Source: Castor canadensis
Taxonomy: Eukaryota; Chordata; Mammalia; Rodentia; Castoridae
Direction of reading: 5' to 3'
NCBI RefSeq assembly: GCF_047511655.1
Contig: NC_133401.1
Coordinates: 42,737,570 to 42,801,569, forward strand
Length of the DNA stretch: 64,000 nucleotides
In this document: positions 1-11,205 of the stretch, piece by piece
Position numbering within the stretch: position 1 is the first letter of the stretch
How the letters are laid out: each line of letters begins with the position of its first letter
Program-made: the position numbers and the translations under genes
Notes under the pieces: generated by a model
What the model was told of the DNA's origin: nothing
Databases searched by the model: none
Seen by the model: only the letters and a program-made list of their open reading frames with translations

Positions 1-560
1 GTGCTCTTCCTCTGGAGGCAGCAAAGGTTTGGGCTTAGGGGTGAGGACCATGACCTTGAAGGTATGGCTGATCTTGAGGTTCTTATCACATGACTCTTCT
101 GGGTGTTGCCTCTTCTGTGAAGAGGCTCTAAGACACCCCATGTGACCCCCAGTTCAGGCTACTGGTGGGGGAGGAGAACCCCCCCTGGGGCAGGTGTGGG
201 GACCCACAGGGTGTGGGGCTGGACTTACTGGCCTGGTGCTGTCCACTTATAGAGCTGCAGGCTGTGGCCATGAGGTGGGTCTTGGAGCCACCAGCCCCTG
301 CTGTGAGATGCCCTGCAGTGACTCTTGTCAGGGCTGACCAGTCACATACTCTGCACCCCATACTGGGGTAGCTGTTCCACTGCCAGACCAACTGGGAGGC
401 TGGCGAGCACATGAGCATCTTCCCAGAATCCTTTGCACATAGTCGGTGCCCCCTAGAGCACACCATCATAAATGCAGCCTTTAGGGTGAGCAATGACAAA
501 CCCAAAAAGGATAATTTGTGGGGCTCCACCCCCAAATTACATTGGTGTGTGGGGTTGTAC
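1..560. other. Unique non-coding sequence
   Basis: I see no gene, RNA or named repeat here. Short open frames exist on both strands (for example 128-535 minus and 165-371 plus), but they overlap each other, match no protein I recognise and lack exon-like boundaries. Confidence 0.6.
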
Positions 561-564
561 CCCC

Positions 565-699
565 TAACTTGAAGTGGGGCTTTGGATAAGTCACTTATTT
601 TCTCTGAGCTCCAGTTTTCTCATCCAGGGGCTAACACATTGAAGCAATCACATTTCTTGAAGGACTGAGGAATGAATCTGTAAAATGAGAACTATAATT
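565..699 (+). repeat. MIR SINE, first half (split by MER2)
   Basis: The stretch has the MIR core order: a 'ggataagtcactt' block, a 'ctccagttttctcatc' block and 'ctgtaaaatgag'. The usual next MIR part (a 'tgagtgagatgat' block) is found only after 1028, so the MIR was interrupted by the DNA transposon between the two halves. Copies of this age are normally 25-30 percent diverged, so the ends are approximate. Confidence 0.7.
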
Positions 700-1027
700 C
701 AGATTGAGTGTCCCTTATTTAAAATGCTTGGGACCAGAAGTGTTTTGGAATTCATATTTTTTTAAATTTTGGAATATTCACATACACATAATGAGGTATC
801 TTGGGAATGAGATCTAAGTTTAAGCACACAATTTATGTGTGTTTCATGTGTACATTGTACACATAGCCTGAGGGTATTCTATGTAATATTTTTAGTGCAC
901 TTGTGTTTTGACTGTGACCGTGAAGTAAGGTATGCAATTTGCCATTTGTGACGTCATGTCAGCCCTTGAGAACTTTTGAATTTTGAAGTAATTCAGATTC
1001 CAGATTTGCAGATTAGGGATGTACTAC
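700..1027 (+). mobile_element. MER2-like Tigger DNA transposon (non-autonomous)
   Basis: The left end 'gagtgtcccttattt' and the right end 'gcagattagggatgta' form the imperfect terminal inverted repeats of the MER2/Tigger group. The internal 'gcttgggaccagaagtgttttgg', 'cataatgaggtatcttggg' and 'cacatagcctgagggta' blocks follow the order I know for that family. It carries no transposase and is a fossil. It sits inside a MIR, so it is younger than the MIR. The subfamily name is from memory. Confidence 0.75.
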
Positions 1028-1100
1028 ATGTAGTCCTTTTGTCAGAGGCTCATGGGGGCTGAGTGAGATGATGGTGGGAAGGAAGCACTCAGTCCTTTCT
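1028..1100 (+). repeat. MIR SINE, second half
   Basis: It continues the MIR begun at 565: 'ggctgagtgagatgatgg' followed by 'aagcactcag' corresponds to the MIR segment after the 'ctgtaaaatg' block. Confidence 0.55.
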
Positions 1101-3055
1101 GCAGAAGGAACTGGGGCGTGTGGCCCATATCCTCTCTTGATGTCTCTTGCTATTCTGGCTTCTTCTCTCTCATCTGTCTTTCCTGGGGGCTCTGAGGCTC
1201 ACTCTACAACACAGGCACTGTGATTTCTCTGGGGGACAGTCCCCTGGAGCAAACCCCACAGAATTGACATGTGAATATCAGTGCTGGAAAGGTCCCCAGA
1301 GGCAGCATGGAACCATGGAATGGACACAGACCTATAAGCCAGACACTGAGCCTCATCCTAGCTGCTGCCAGTCAGTTGTATGGCCTTGGGAAGGCACCTT
1401 CCTTCTCAGAGCAGGCTCCTCAACAGACATGAAGAGTCTTTGGAAAATGAAAAGCTGGGCAATTTATTTATTAAAAGCGACATCACTGACTATTGTTTCT
1501 ACTCTTGTTCTGCTGAGGGGCATCTAGGGCTCAGAGAGGGAAAGGGCTGGCCTTTTGTCACAGCGAGGGTGGAGGGAGGGAGGTAGGGCCTTGGATTGAG
1601 AGTCAGGCCTCCTGCCTCTTCATCTCATGATGGAAGCATCATGAGGTAGAAAGCAAAGGTGTACTCAGCTGCTAATCAGCACCTCCAGGTGCAGATGTCC
1701 CCTATGAGAGGTGACTGTGGTATCTCTCTGAAGGACCTGGTCTGTTTGAACTAGGGCCTCCAGACTCCCAGAGAGGAGATGTGAAGCCCTCCCTGGCTGC
1801 TGTCCTCTGGGTTCCAGGTGTGGCATGGTGGCAGGGCCTGTGCATTTGGGGAAGGCAGCCCCAAATAACTCCCAGACTCAGACTGACTGAGCTGTGCAGG
1901 TGACAGCAGGTAGGAAATTACAGGCACTTGAGGCTTTCTCTACCAGGGACTTGATTGAAGCTGAACAGTGTTGGATCCCAAAAAGTGCCCTTTGATATGC
2001 TCATTTGGTTTTAATTTTGGGGGGCACAGGGCAGCCCCAGCTTGGTTTATTTCTGCTTCCTTTTAGGGACTTTCCCTTGGCTCCTATCCCCTATCCATTC
2101 CCTCTCCCTGCTGGGGTTTGTAAATTTTAAGTTCAGCTGAATGTCAACCTTTACCACATTGGTGATGAAAAGCAAGCAGATGTGGCTGCTTTGGCTGGTG
2201 GTGACCACACCCTAAGAGCCATGCTCAGTCCTATGGGTGATGCCTGACAAAATCAATGAAGTGTGATACCTTACAATCCTGGGCAACCATCTCTGAGATT
2301 TAGATTTCAAAGTGAGTGCCAACCAGTGTGTATTTATCTAGGTGGGGTGGGTTGAGAGAAGCAATGGTGGCCAGGGAAGGTGTGGCCACCTCATCTGTCA
2401 GATTGGTGCCCAGGCTGTGTTTGGGTTTGGCTTCTGTCATGGCATTGGTTTTGTCAAGATATTGTCTGTTGGTCCCCTTACCCAGGCAGAACTGTGGACT
2501 TTCCAGTGCTGGCCATATTGGGTACTGGCTCAGTTGTCCTGTCCCCTTTGCAGTGGATCAAACCATTGGCAAATGACTGCCACGTCACCAGTCAGTTTTA
2601 GGTTGGCAGTGACCTCAGGGAGAGGGTCAATTTTTAGCTTGACTTCCTGGCATCACCCACGCCCCTCAGTGACTCAGAAAGTAGCTCTGCCCGCTGCCTC
2701 AAATCCTCTGTTAGCCATGATGGGGTGGCGTGGAGGGAGCAGTTTTTGATATTCTCATTGCTTCCGGCACTGAATCAGACACAGCCCCTCAGGCTCCACA
2801 GAGGGTCTTGTGCTGTTCTCCATCTTGGGGTCTGCTGGTGTACTGGGGTGGTTTTGTCCAAGGCACACATAGAAATCAGCCTTCCCAGCAACATGCCAGG
2901 ACTGGCCTACCAGGAAAGCAGAAAGGCCAGCAGCCTTCATTGCTTTCCCTGTGTTCACCACCTCTTCCCAGCCCAATCTCCCAAAGCCCAGACACAGAGT
3001 GGATCAGATACATGCATGGGAGGAAGGCAGGATGGGGGATCGGTGTTGGGGAGTC
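1101..3055. other. Unique non-coding sequence
   Basis: No gene or clear repeat was recognised. Frames such as 1147-1527 plus and 2342-2749 plus are chance frames: they overlap others in different frames and show no known domain. Confidence 0.55.
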
Positions 3056-3059
3056 AGCA

Positions 3060-3268
3060 CTGTGCTGGAAACCCAGGTCCATCCGTGGTAAGTCGTGGGA
3101 CCTTGGCCAACTTCCTGAGCTCTTCTAAGCCTCAGTTTCTTTGTCTGTAAGAGGGGATAATGGTGCTCACCTCATGAGTTGCTGGGAGGATTAGATGAAA
3201 TGGTGCATGTGAAGCACCTGGCACGGTGCCTGGTGAATGGTGTTCAATAATGTGTGCTATTATAGCTA
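3060..3268 (+). repeat. MIR SINE, nearly full length
   Basis: This is a well-preserved MIR: 'gtgggaccttggccaacttc', 'cctcagtttctttgtctgt', 'ggataatggtgctcacctc', 'ggaggattagatgaaatg', 'aagcacctggcac' and a tail near 'ttcaataatgtgtgctatt' all occur in the family's order. Confidence 0.85.
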
Positions 3269-4585
3269 TTGTCCAAATTCCTGGGAGAGAATTCTAGAAG
3301 CAGTGTGGGGAGGGACCTGCTCTGGCTCCCCTGTGGCCTTTGGGTTTTCTTAGCTGCAGAGCCCAATTACCAGGCTGTGCCTTAGCTGGGGAGCTCAGCT
3401 TTTCCCCTGGGCTCTCCCTCCAGCTCAGCAGGGAGCAGAGGCAGAAATGGATGGGGAGTGAGCATGAAACTACCCTCTCCAACCTGACTTTTTGAGTGGC
3501 AGCCTGCTGCAGAGAAGTGCCATTGAAAAAAATGTCCCTTAAGTTGAGGAGTTGTCCAAAATGGAGCTAGTTTTTGCAGCCTGGTCATTTTGGGATCAGA
3601 AAGCCTGAAACGAGAAAATTCTGAACAGAGAACAAAGCAGAAGAGCCTGCCACAACAGCACATGTGAGTCAACCTGCACTGCCTCGCAAACAGCCTGCCT
3701 TGTTAAAGTCAGTCCCTTGGTGCGGGGGATTAGCGCTCTGCAAACTTCCCATCCCAGGCCTGCCTGCATTTTTACTTTCCTGGCTTGCACGGTTCTTGCT
3801 GATCTTACCCCTGACACACCCGGGGGATTTCCCTGAACATAACAAGGGCCACTTCCGTCGCTAAAAATGATGGAGAGGTTTTTCTTTGCTTTGGCAGAAA
3901 AATAGTAACTTCTGCTGGGAGCACAGGGAGGCAGAGACATTATGTATGCCCCCTTCCCCTCCATTGGGTGTTTTGGGAAGGACTATGGTGCACTCAGTGA
4001 AGGTGCCCTGGTAGACGGGGTCCCTTTGGTAATTGTATGGCACTCCCAAGGGTCATCCTGGCAGCTGTTTCTGAGAACCGATGGGAAGCGTTGGAACTCT
4101 GGGGCTCGGGGAAGGGCCCTCCTTTTACACAGCTCTGGGGCCACTTTTCCCGTGTGACACCTCTGAGTTTGTGCGGTGTGCGTTCCTGTGGAGTGGGTTG
4201 GGGTTTGGGGTATATATCTGTAAGACCTGCTGACTGCCTCCTGTCCAGATCACCACCTGCTAGTGTGGCTTGTGTGCAAGATGGAGCAGTGAAGCTATAC
4301 TCAGAAGGTTCTCATTCCCCCAACTCCTGTGGTTGTGTGGCATTTCATGCTTGCAAGGTAAAATTGGCTGGCACCTGGCCTGAGCGTGTAGCCCAAACCC
4401 TCTGCTCGCCCCGTTGGCTGAGCACCCTCAAGCTTTGGCCGCTCATTATCTCTCCACCAGCGGGCAAGTGGGAAGACCAATTACCCGGGCCTTCCTGCCT
4501 TGCACTGCCTTTGGATGCATTTTCTCAAAAGGCAAAGCCCTCTTTGGGGAGAGGCAATTTGTGGGGAGCTCAGGGCAATGTAATT
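3269..4585. other. Unique non-coding sequence
   Basis: No gene was recognised. The longest chance frame in the area (4037-4627 plus, 196 codons) has no domain, no homology I recognise, and overlaps other frames. The right part grades into the candidate conserved element at 4590. Confidence 0.5.
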
Positions 4586-4589
4586 TATG

Positions 4590-4950
4590 GGCCCCCTCTC
4601 ATCCAGTTAGGAGTGAGGTGGTGGTGACTTAATTTAATTAGTTGGGTTTAAGCCGAGCAGATCACCAGAAAGAACCCAGGATTCTGGTGAACCAGGCATA
4701 TTTCTCCTCTGAGCAAAACACGGCTGAAGAGGAAAAAGTCTAAAGTTACTTCATTCATTTGGATCCTTTGGTTAGAGATGTCTTCCAGTTTGAAATAGAA
4801 ACCCACTTATTTTTCTTAATAAAAATCCAGCCCACCAGCTATGTATTCTGCTCATGCATTTAATAGGAATAATTGAACAGAGCTCAAATGATCATAAGCT
4901 AATTCTCTCCAAGTCAGTTCCAAGTGCGTCATAGTTTTCCTGTGGGGAAG
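4590..4950. promoter_or_regulatory. Candidate conserved non-coding element
   Basis: The sequence is locally AT-rich, repeat-free and lacks CpG. It contains TAAT-type homeodomain core sites ('cttaatttaattagttgg' near 4628-4646, 'ttaataggaataattgaa' near 4860-4878). This texture is typical of enhancers in gene deserts or introns. Conservation cannot be seen from one sequence, so this is only a candidate. Confidence 0.3.
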
Positions 4951-5179
4951 TACGTGGGCTTGGCAGGGTGGAGAGAAGCTGCCAGCCTCATGCACTGTAG
5001 CATCTTGTTGGCTGAGTTTCAGAGGGTGCAGGCCATGAGGCTAGGGGTACCAAAGGGGCTGTGATGAGGTGGGAGACAGAGCAGCAGGTGCTCTTAGGCA
5101 GTGGTATGTAGCAATTCTCTTGGGCATGGCACTTTGTGTTTTCAAAGGATGAGCAGGGGAAGGGCAAAAGCTAAGCTGG

Positions 5180-5290
5180 AAAATGCTAATACCATAATGA
5201 TAATTAGGCTACCCTCTTATAGTTGAGAGAGCTGAGCTCTGAGAAGCTACATGATATGCAGCTCGTGACAGCCCTGGGTCAAGCTTTTCA
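5180..5290 (-). repeat. MIR SINE fragment
   Basis: Read on the minus strand it shows MIR order. On the plus strand 'gagctgagctctgagaagct' and 'cctgggtcaagc' correspond to the antisense 'gaggctcagagaggttaag' and 'agccgggatt' regions. Confidence 0.5.
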
Positions 5291-5317
5291 TACTTCCCAG
5301 CGCTCTGAAGGAGGGAT

Positions 5318-5436
5318 GCAGTGGTACAAAGCATAGGCTCTGGAGGGCTGCAAGGAGACCTCTGGCACCATCACTGACCTTGGGTAAACCTCCTAAGTCT
5401 CAGTTCCCACATCTGTGAAATGGGGATTCTTACATC
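5318..5436 (+). repeat. MIR SINE
   Basis: MIR blocks appear in order: 'aggctctggagggctg', 'cactgaccttgggtaaacc', 'tctcagttcccacatctgt' and 'gaaatggggattctt'. Confidence 0.75.
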
Positions 5437-7617
5437 TGCCCCCCACTCAGTTTGTGATCCCCAGAGAGAATTCAACTGGAGGGGGGAAGGGGAGGACTCC
5501 GTAGAGAGTTGCCTGTTGTCTGAGTCATCACCCCAGAGCTCCTCACCTGCGAGGGGGAGGCTGCCTGACCTAATCCCACTAGCATGTTGAGTTTCTAAAA
5601 ATGACCTGAATGATCAGGTCACCATAATGGGGTGGGCTTCTGACTGGGTGACCTGGATTGAGCTCTGGGGCTTTCACCAAAAACTGGCTGTATGGATGAC
5701 ATGAGGCAGAGTAGAATGTGTTGTTTTTGAGTTGTTCCTTTGTTCTTGCTTTCTTCACTCTGCCCTGTGAAGCAGGCTTTGGGTGAACCACCTGGGAGAG
5801 ACACAAGTAGCTGTGTGAAGGGGAGAACCAACACATTTCCAGCCAAGTTTCCTCAAATCCAAGTGGGGGCTTATTCTCAGGCCCATCAGGAAGTCATCTC
5901 TCCCTTTCTTCCTTCCTTTCTCTCATCCATTTTCTTTCTAGAGCTCTATGCAAAGACACCATCAAACCCAATGCAGGGTTTGGTGATGGTGGTGGGAGCT
6001 CCAACTGTACCTTGTTGGGGCTAGTGGTGGCAGGTGCGAGGCACATAGCGGACACGGCCTTCCTCACAAGGCTAGGCTTGGAAGCTGGGGTATCTGTCCA
6101 GTGCCATCAGAGAAGCTGTGTCTGGTGTATTGTTTTCAAATAAGGTGATGACAAAGCCGTGAACGTGTTCTGGGACCATTTTGATCCGTTTCCCTCAAGG
6201 GAATTGTTTGGTTATCTTTTTGTTATTTAACAAAGCAAATGGTGCCTTAGCTCTTCAGTCACAAATTGTAATGTTGACTACTTAAAAAAAAAAAGCAGAG
6301 TGAATATTATTCCAATATTTATCTTAGCACAAAACTAACATTTCAGGGCCTGTGCCCATAATTCAAATGTTGATGGGGAACACATTGTGTGAATGTGGCT
6401 CAAATATATACAAGGGGGAAGTTGCTTATATTTAATAGGGAAACATGAAGTAAACATTTTTAAATAGAATGGCAAAGACTTGGGTTCTACTAGTTGTAAT
6501 TTTTCAGTTTAACATATTTAACTGGCACTTCTTAGGAGGTATCCTGTGGTCCAAGAGTTCAACAAGGTTAAGGTCAAGTTCATATTATCAAGGACACTCC
6601 TCAGAGCCTGAGCCCATGGTTTTACTTTTCTGGTATGCTGGGCTCTTCCTGATCTAGAAGTTAGTCTGTGGCTCTGAGGAGTTTGATGTAGTTCCTTTCT
6701 TTCTCTCTCTCTCCCTCTGTATATTTACTGCCACTTGAATACTTATCAGTAGTAGGACCCCCTTATAAAGACACGTGGGGAGTTGAGAAGAGCATCCCTG
6801 TTGACAAGAGAGCTGCTATGGGCCCCTGTGGTCTAGCCCTAGAAATTCCTATGCAATGGAAACCAGCTGCCAGTTGCATCTTGCATCATGCAAAAAAGGC
6901 TTGCAGGTCTTATATAAACACTCAGGTGCCTGTCTGTACAAATGTGGGGCCTCGACATTGACAGGCTCTGTTTACCACTGTGGGGTGTGACATGTGAGCA
7001 CTCGCAGTTCCTTCGGCTTTCTCCAGCCTGTGTGTCTCTGGTTGGGGCAGCAGTTCCGGGGGTGGCACCTGCACACCCCTCGGCCCCATGCCCCTGGCAT
7101 GGTTTGTCAGGTGATAGGCCTGTAAGGGGGAGGGGCTGTGAGATGCTGCAGGTTGGTTCCTGGGGCTTCATTTGCACTTCCTAAATATGACTCTTGTTCA
7201 AGGGGACAGGCCTGTGACTTCTCCAAGTAAAGAAAGGATGCTTTGGATTTGTCCTCCCGGCCCTGTTCATGGTCACCATCTTGTTTCCCAAAGTTTTATT
7301 TTCTCATTGGCTATATTTAGTATTTTTAAGAGCTTCCCGAGATAAGGGAACTAAATAAATCTTGGAGCCCCAGTTTCTGGGGGACAGAGATAAAGGAACA
7401 CTCATATAGAAGTTGTTCATAAGTTGGGGTTGGGGCAGGGAAGGACCTGGAATCTCACTGGTTCAGTTCAGCAAGTGCTGACTAGGCATCAGGTGTTGTG
7501 TGAAGTGCTGGGGTGGGGGTGAAAGGGAGGGGGTAGTGGTGAGCTGGGCAGAGAGAGAAAGAGAGGGAAGGAGGTGAAGTCAGGTCATCTGTAGAGATCA
7601 TAGCAGGAGGACAGAAG
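5437..7617. other. Unique non-coding sequence
   Basis: No gene was recognised. The stretch 6120-6300, with 'ttaacaaagcaaatggtgcc', is AT-rich and repeat-free and could be a conserved element. An A-run of 12 lies at about 6283-6294. Frames on both strands at 6839-7184 overlap and look accidental. Confidence 0.5.
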
Positions 7618-7839
7618 TTAGGATTTTTTTTTTTTTTTGGTGGAACTGGGGTTTGAACTTGGGGTTTTGTAGAAGCGCTCAACTACTTGAGTCACACTCC
7701 CAGCCCTTTTTGCTTTAGTTTTTTTTTTTTCAGGTAGGGTCATGCATTTTTTTTTTTCTGGGGCCAGCCTCAGACTGTGTTCCTTCTACCTCTAGCTCCC
7801 AAGAAGCTGGGATTATAGGCACATAGACATTAGGATTTT
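7618..7839 (-). mobile_element. ID/B4-type composite SINE with target-site duplication
   Basis: An antisense poly-A tail (T-run 7624-7638) is followed by the tRNA-derived head in antisense ('actggggtttgaacttgggg ... gcgctcaactacttgag') and a B1-like part ('agctcccaagaagctgggattataggc'). The 10-bp duplication 'ttaggatttt' flanks it at 7618-7627 and 7830-7839. The exact duplication makes this a clean L1-mediated insertion. Confidence 0.85.
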
Positions 7840-7919
7840 ATACTGGAAATCCAGAGGCTATTTGTGTCAGGGGCTCTGCTTTGGGAGCTGGCAGTAGTAA
7901 TAATTCAAATGCATATCAA

Positions 7920-8158
7920 AAAAGTATAAAGTATCATGGTGGTTATAAATATGGCAGACACTCTTCCAGATACTTCACAGTATTAACTCATTTAACCTTC
8001 ATCCCCTGTCTATAAGGTTGATATTATCCCCCGTATTTTTACAGGCATGGGTAATCACATCTTGTAAAGGGTCAGACAAGCAGAGTGGTGGAGCTGGTTC
8101 TGGTCCCAGGCAGTCCAGCTCCAGGCATGGTCCTTTAGCCACTATATTAGCAGAAATA
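7920..8158 (-). repeat. MIR SINE
   Basis: An antisense MIR: 'cagatacttcacagtattaa', 'catttaaccttcatccc', 'gatattatcccccgtatttt' and 'agagtggtggagctggttct' match the reverse complement of the family core in order. Confidence 0.7.
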
Positions 8159-9461
8159 AGTGGGCACTGGTGGTGAACCTAGTTCTTGTGTAGCCTTTTC
8201 CTTGAGACTCAGACTTTGCTTGGAGTCTGCCAGGATGTTTCTTTCTGTGCTCAGACGGTGTTTGGTGCTGAGAGACGAGAGCAGGTCCAAGACAAGGGCT
8301 GAACAGACCTTCCTCTCAGGCCAAGACTGGGGTACAGAACATCTAAGAAAAAAATGGCACTGACTCCACCCTGCCAGAGGAAACTCATCTCAAGGTGGGA
8401 GGGGTAGAGTTGGAAGGAAGTGACTGGACGGGGATCACTCTAAGCCCTTCCCCCCTGGCTTTCCCAGGGGCCCTAGCCAGTAAATGCCACAGAACATTCT
8501 TCCCAGCCTGGTGATTCTGCTTCTCCAAGGGAGGTATTCAGATGTGCACCTGGCCCTCACCTGTGTTATTTATTTCTGTCTTAAAAGCAGACAACACTTT
8601 GGCTGTCTTGTGCTTGAGAAGCAGTTGGTTGGAAGTCCTTTGGCCATGCTGGGTTGTCACTCAAGTGTGGTGTGTTACTTGGTATGGAGAGCCTTGGGCA
8701 GGGAGAAGGATGGAGGACACAGAAGGATGTTAGGAGGGAGACTCAGTGCTGGTAAGGTTGGAATGAGATGCCAGTTTTATTTGGGTACTTGCTAGTTGAG
8801 GCACCACTGAAGAAACCTCTAGGTCTTTAGAAATGGTGTGTCTAGGGCACATTTGGCCAAAGCAGGCCGATTCTTCCACTCAGTGAGCCGTTGGGGAATG
8901 CTGAGTGTAGAACTGCTAGTTGGGGAGCTGGAGAAATGATGCTTTCCCAGCACACGGACACAAAGCAGTGCTGAATCCTAAGAATAAAGCAACACACAGA
9001 CAGTGAATGCCTGGGAATGACAAGAAACCCAGAGTTTATATGTAATATCCTTTGCATGAGAGCCTTTTTTGTCCCCTTCCAACTTAACTGTGTTCTCCCT
9101 CTTTGCAGTAGGATTTGGTCTTTCTGGGGCAGCCCAGTGATGTGTCACGTGTCCGGGAGTGACTTTCTACCCAAGGAATGATTTGAGGGACCACCTGGTG
9201 AGACTCCCGAACCCAGAAAACAGTGGAGGAAGATGAAGAAACAGGTGCATTTGGCAAAATGTCCAGATTCTGATTCCTGTTTCCATGAAATGGACCCACT
9301 GGAGTTGCCATGTTGGTGCTGGTAAAGGATGCGGGTGGGGCCTCTTGTGAGGTGACACCCATATCTCAGTTGAGGAGGTAGAAGAGTCTTTTGAGTGATG
9401 TGGTGACTGACCTTCAAGGCTTGAAAACTACTTGGATAAAGAGTTGGCAGGGATGGTTCAT
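8159..9461. other. Unique non-coding sequence
   Basis: No gene or named repeat was recognised. Open frames at 8484-8795 plus and 9084-9417 minus overlap frames on the same or opposite strand and look accidental. Confidence 0.5.
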
Positions 9462-10162
9462 TTTTGGTAACCTTTTTTTTTTTCCCTCATACTAAGTTTT
9501 CCACTCCTTTTATTTTTATTTATTTATTTTTTAATTTTTATTTTATTCATATGTGCATACAATGTTTGGGTAATTTCTCCCCCCTTCCCACTCCCCCTTC
9601 CTTACCCCCCACCACCCCCCTCTCTGCCCCCCTACCCCCTTGCTACCCAGCAGAAACTATTTTGCCCTTATCTGTAATTTTGTTGAAGAGAGAGTATAAG
9701 CAATAATAGGAAGGACAAGGGTTTTTGCTGGTTGAGATAAGGATAGCTATACAGGGCATTGACTCACATTGATTTCCTGTGCGTGGGTGTTGCCTTCTAG
9801 GTTAATTCTTTTTGATCTACCCTTTTCTCTAGTTCCTGGTCCCCTTCTCTATTGGCCTCAGTTGCTTTAAGGTATCTGCTTTAGTTTCTCTGCGTTGAGG
9901 GCAACAAATGCTAGCTAGTTTTTTAGGTGTCTTACCTATCCTCACTCCTCCCTTGTGTGCTCTCGCTTTTATCATGTGCTCATAGTCCAATCCCCTTGTT
10001 GTGTTTGCCCTTGATCTAATGTCCACATATGAGGGAGAACATACGATTTTTGGTCTTTTGAGCCAGGCTAACCTCACTCAGAATGATGTTCTCCAATTCC
10101 ATCCATTTACCAGCGAATGATAACATTTCATTCTTCTTCATGGCTGCATTTTGGTAACCTTT
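9462..10162 (-). mobile_element. Young L1 LINE, 5'-truncated, with 14-bp TSD
   Basis: The TSD 'ttttggtaaccttt' lies at 9462-9475 and 10149-10162, so the insert is 9476-10148. On the minus strand it carries the last codons of L1 ORF2 (stop at about 10016; tail '...FSLICGH'), a 3' UTR with the typical polypurine tract (C-rich on the plus strand, 9579-9650), and an A-rich end. Two A-tracts are separated by about 24 non-L1 bases (9484-9507), which suggests a short 3' transduction. The same 3' end recurs at 34490 and 42010, so this is a recently active lineage in the host. Confidence 0.92.
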
Positions 10163-10765
10163 GAGAGCAGGAAAAATAGTTTTTGATTTGCTGACAGAAC
10201 CCTCTTCTGTTGCCATGGAAATAGGAAAGAGAAAATGGCAGGAGGGAAGGTATGTGGTCATGGCAGGACTTCCTCCAAGGGAGGCAGAGCTCCCTTGACC
10301 TCGGTCATCTCTGTCTCTTCCCTGAACTCAGCCTCCATCCACATAGCTAACCCACTCAAGGCCCAGCAATAGGTGGGTGGAACTCACCTGCGTATGGAGT
10401 TTTAGTGCCTTGAGTTCTTGCTTTCCTTCTGAGCTGCCCAGTCAAGTTGCCATTATCTACTTCCTTGCCTTTCCCCCCGCTTCCTGGATGCCCTGGATCC
10501 CCCAAGCCTCAGTCTGTCACCACCCAGTGTCAGGGTGATGGGGCCCTTTGGTGGCTCTAGTCTTCTGAGGGCCTCCCCAAGGCAGGGTTTTCTGGAGCGT
10601 GGTCTAGAATATTGCCCATGATGACCTTTGAGCTGCCCCTTGGGGAACTTCTTTTGAAGTGAATAGTCAAGGCATGTTTGATATATGTTAGATGTTAACC
10701 AACATGACATATCTATGTATTTTCATTAGAACTAAGGCTGTGACCCTGAGGCCATTAGTAGCAGT
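10163..10765. other. Unique non-coding sequence
   Basis: No gene or repeat was recognised. The frame at 10453-10710 minus is not supported by any domain. Confidence 0.5.
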
Positions 10766-10767
10766 TT

Positions 10768-10965
10768 AAGAGTGGGGCCCTAGGTCAGACTGCCTGGCTC
10801 AAATCCTGGCTCTGCCACTCATGGGCTGTGAGACTCTGGGCTGCTGCCTCCTAGGGTTCTTGTGAGAATTGAGTTAATGCACAGGAAGTATTTAGAAAGA
10901 GCTTGGCATATAATAACTATTCTGTTGGTGTTAGCTGCTATTATTATGGTTATTAAGAGTATTTA
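10768..10965 (+). repeat. MIR SINE
   Basis: 'cctggctcaaatcctggctc', 'tgccactcatgggctgtga', 'ttgtgagaattgagttaatg' and 'agcttggcatataataact' follow the MIR order. Confidence 0.85.
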
Positions 10966-11029
10966 AAAGAAAAATACTGAGCAAATAACAGTATTAATGG
11001 CCAACCCCAAAGTCAATGTTCTTCTTGCA

Positions 11030-11205
11030 TAGACAACCCCATGCTCATGTCAGCTCTGCCACTTGCTATCTGTGTGTTCTTAGGGAACAGATCTTAGCTG
11101 ACTCCTCTGTTTATTCATCTGTATAATAGAGGATATAATGTGTACCTCACAGAGTTGTGAGGCTAAAAATGAGACCCACATGGCATGGTAACTGGCACAA
11201 GGGTG
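11030..11205 (+). repeat. MIR SINE
   Basis: 'ctctgccacttgctatctgt', 'tctgtttattcatctgtata' and 'cctcacagagttgtgaggct' follow the MIR order. It is the second MIR in 300 bp, in the same orientation as the one before it. Confidence 0.8.

Noticed and set aside
4037..4627. 196-codon plus frame as a gene
   Set aside because: No recognisable domain, overlapping frames in other phases, and no splice or promoter context; chance in GC-rich sequence.
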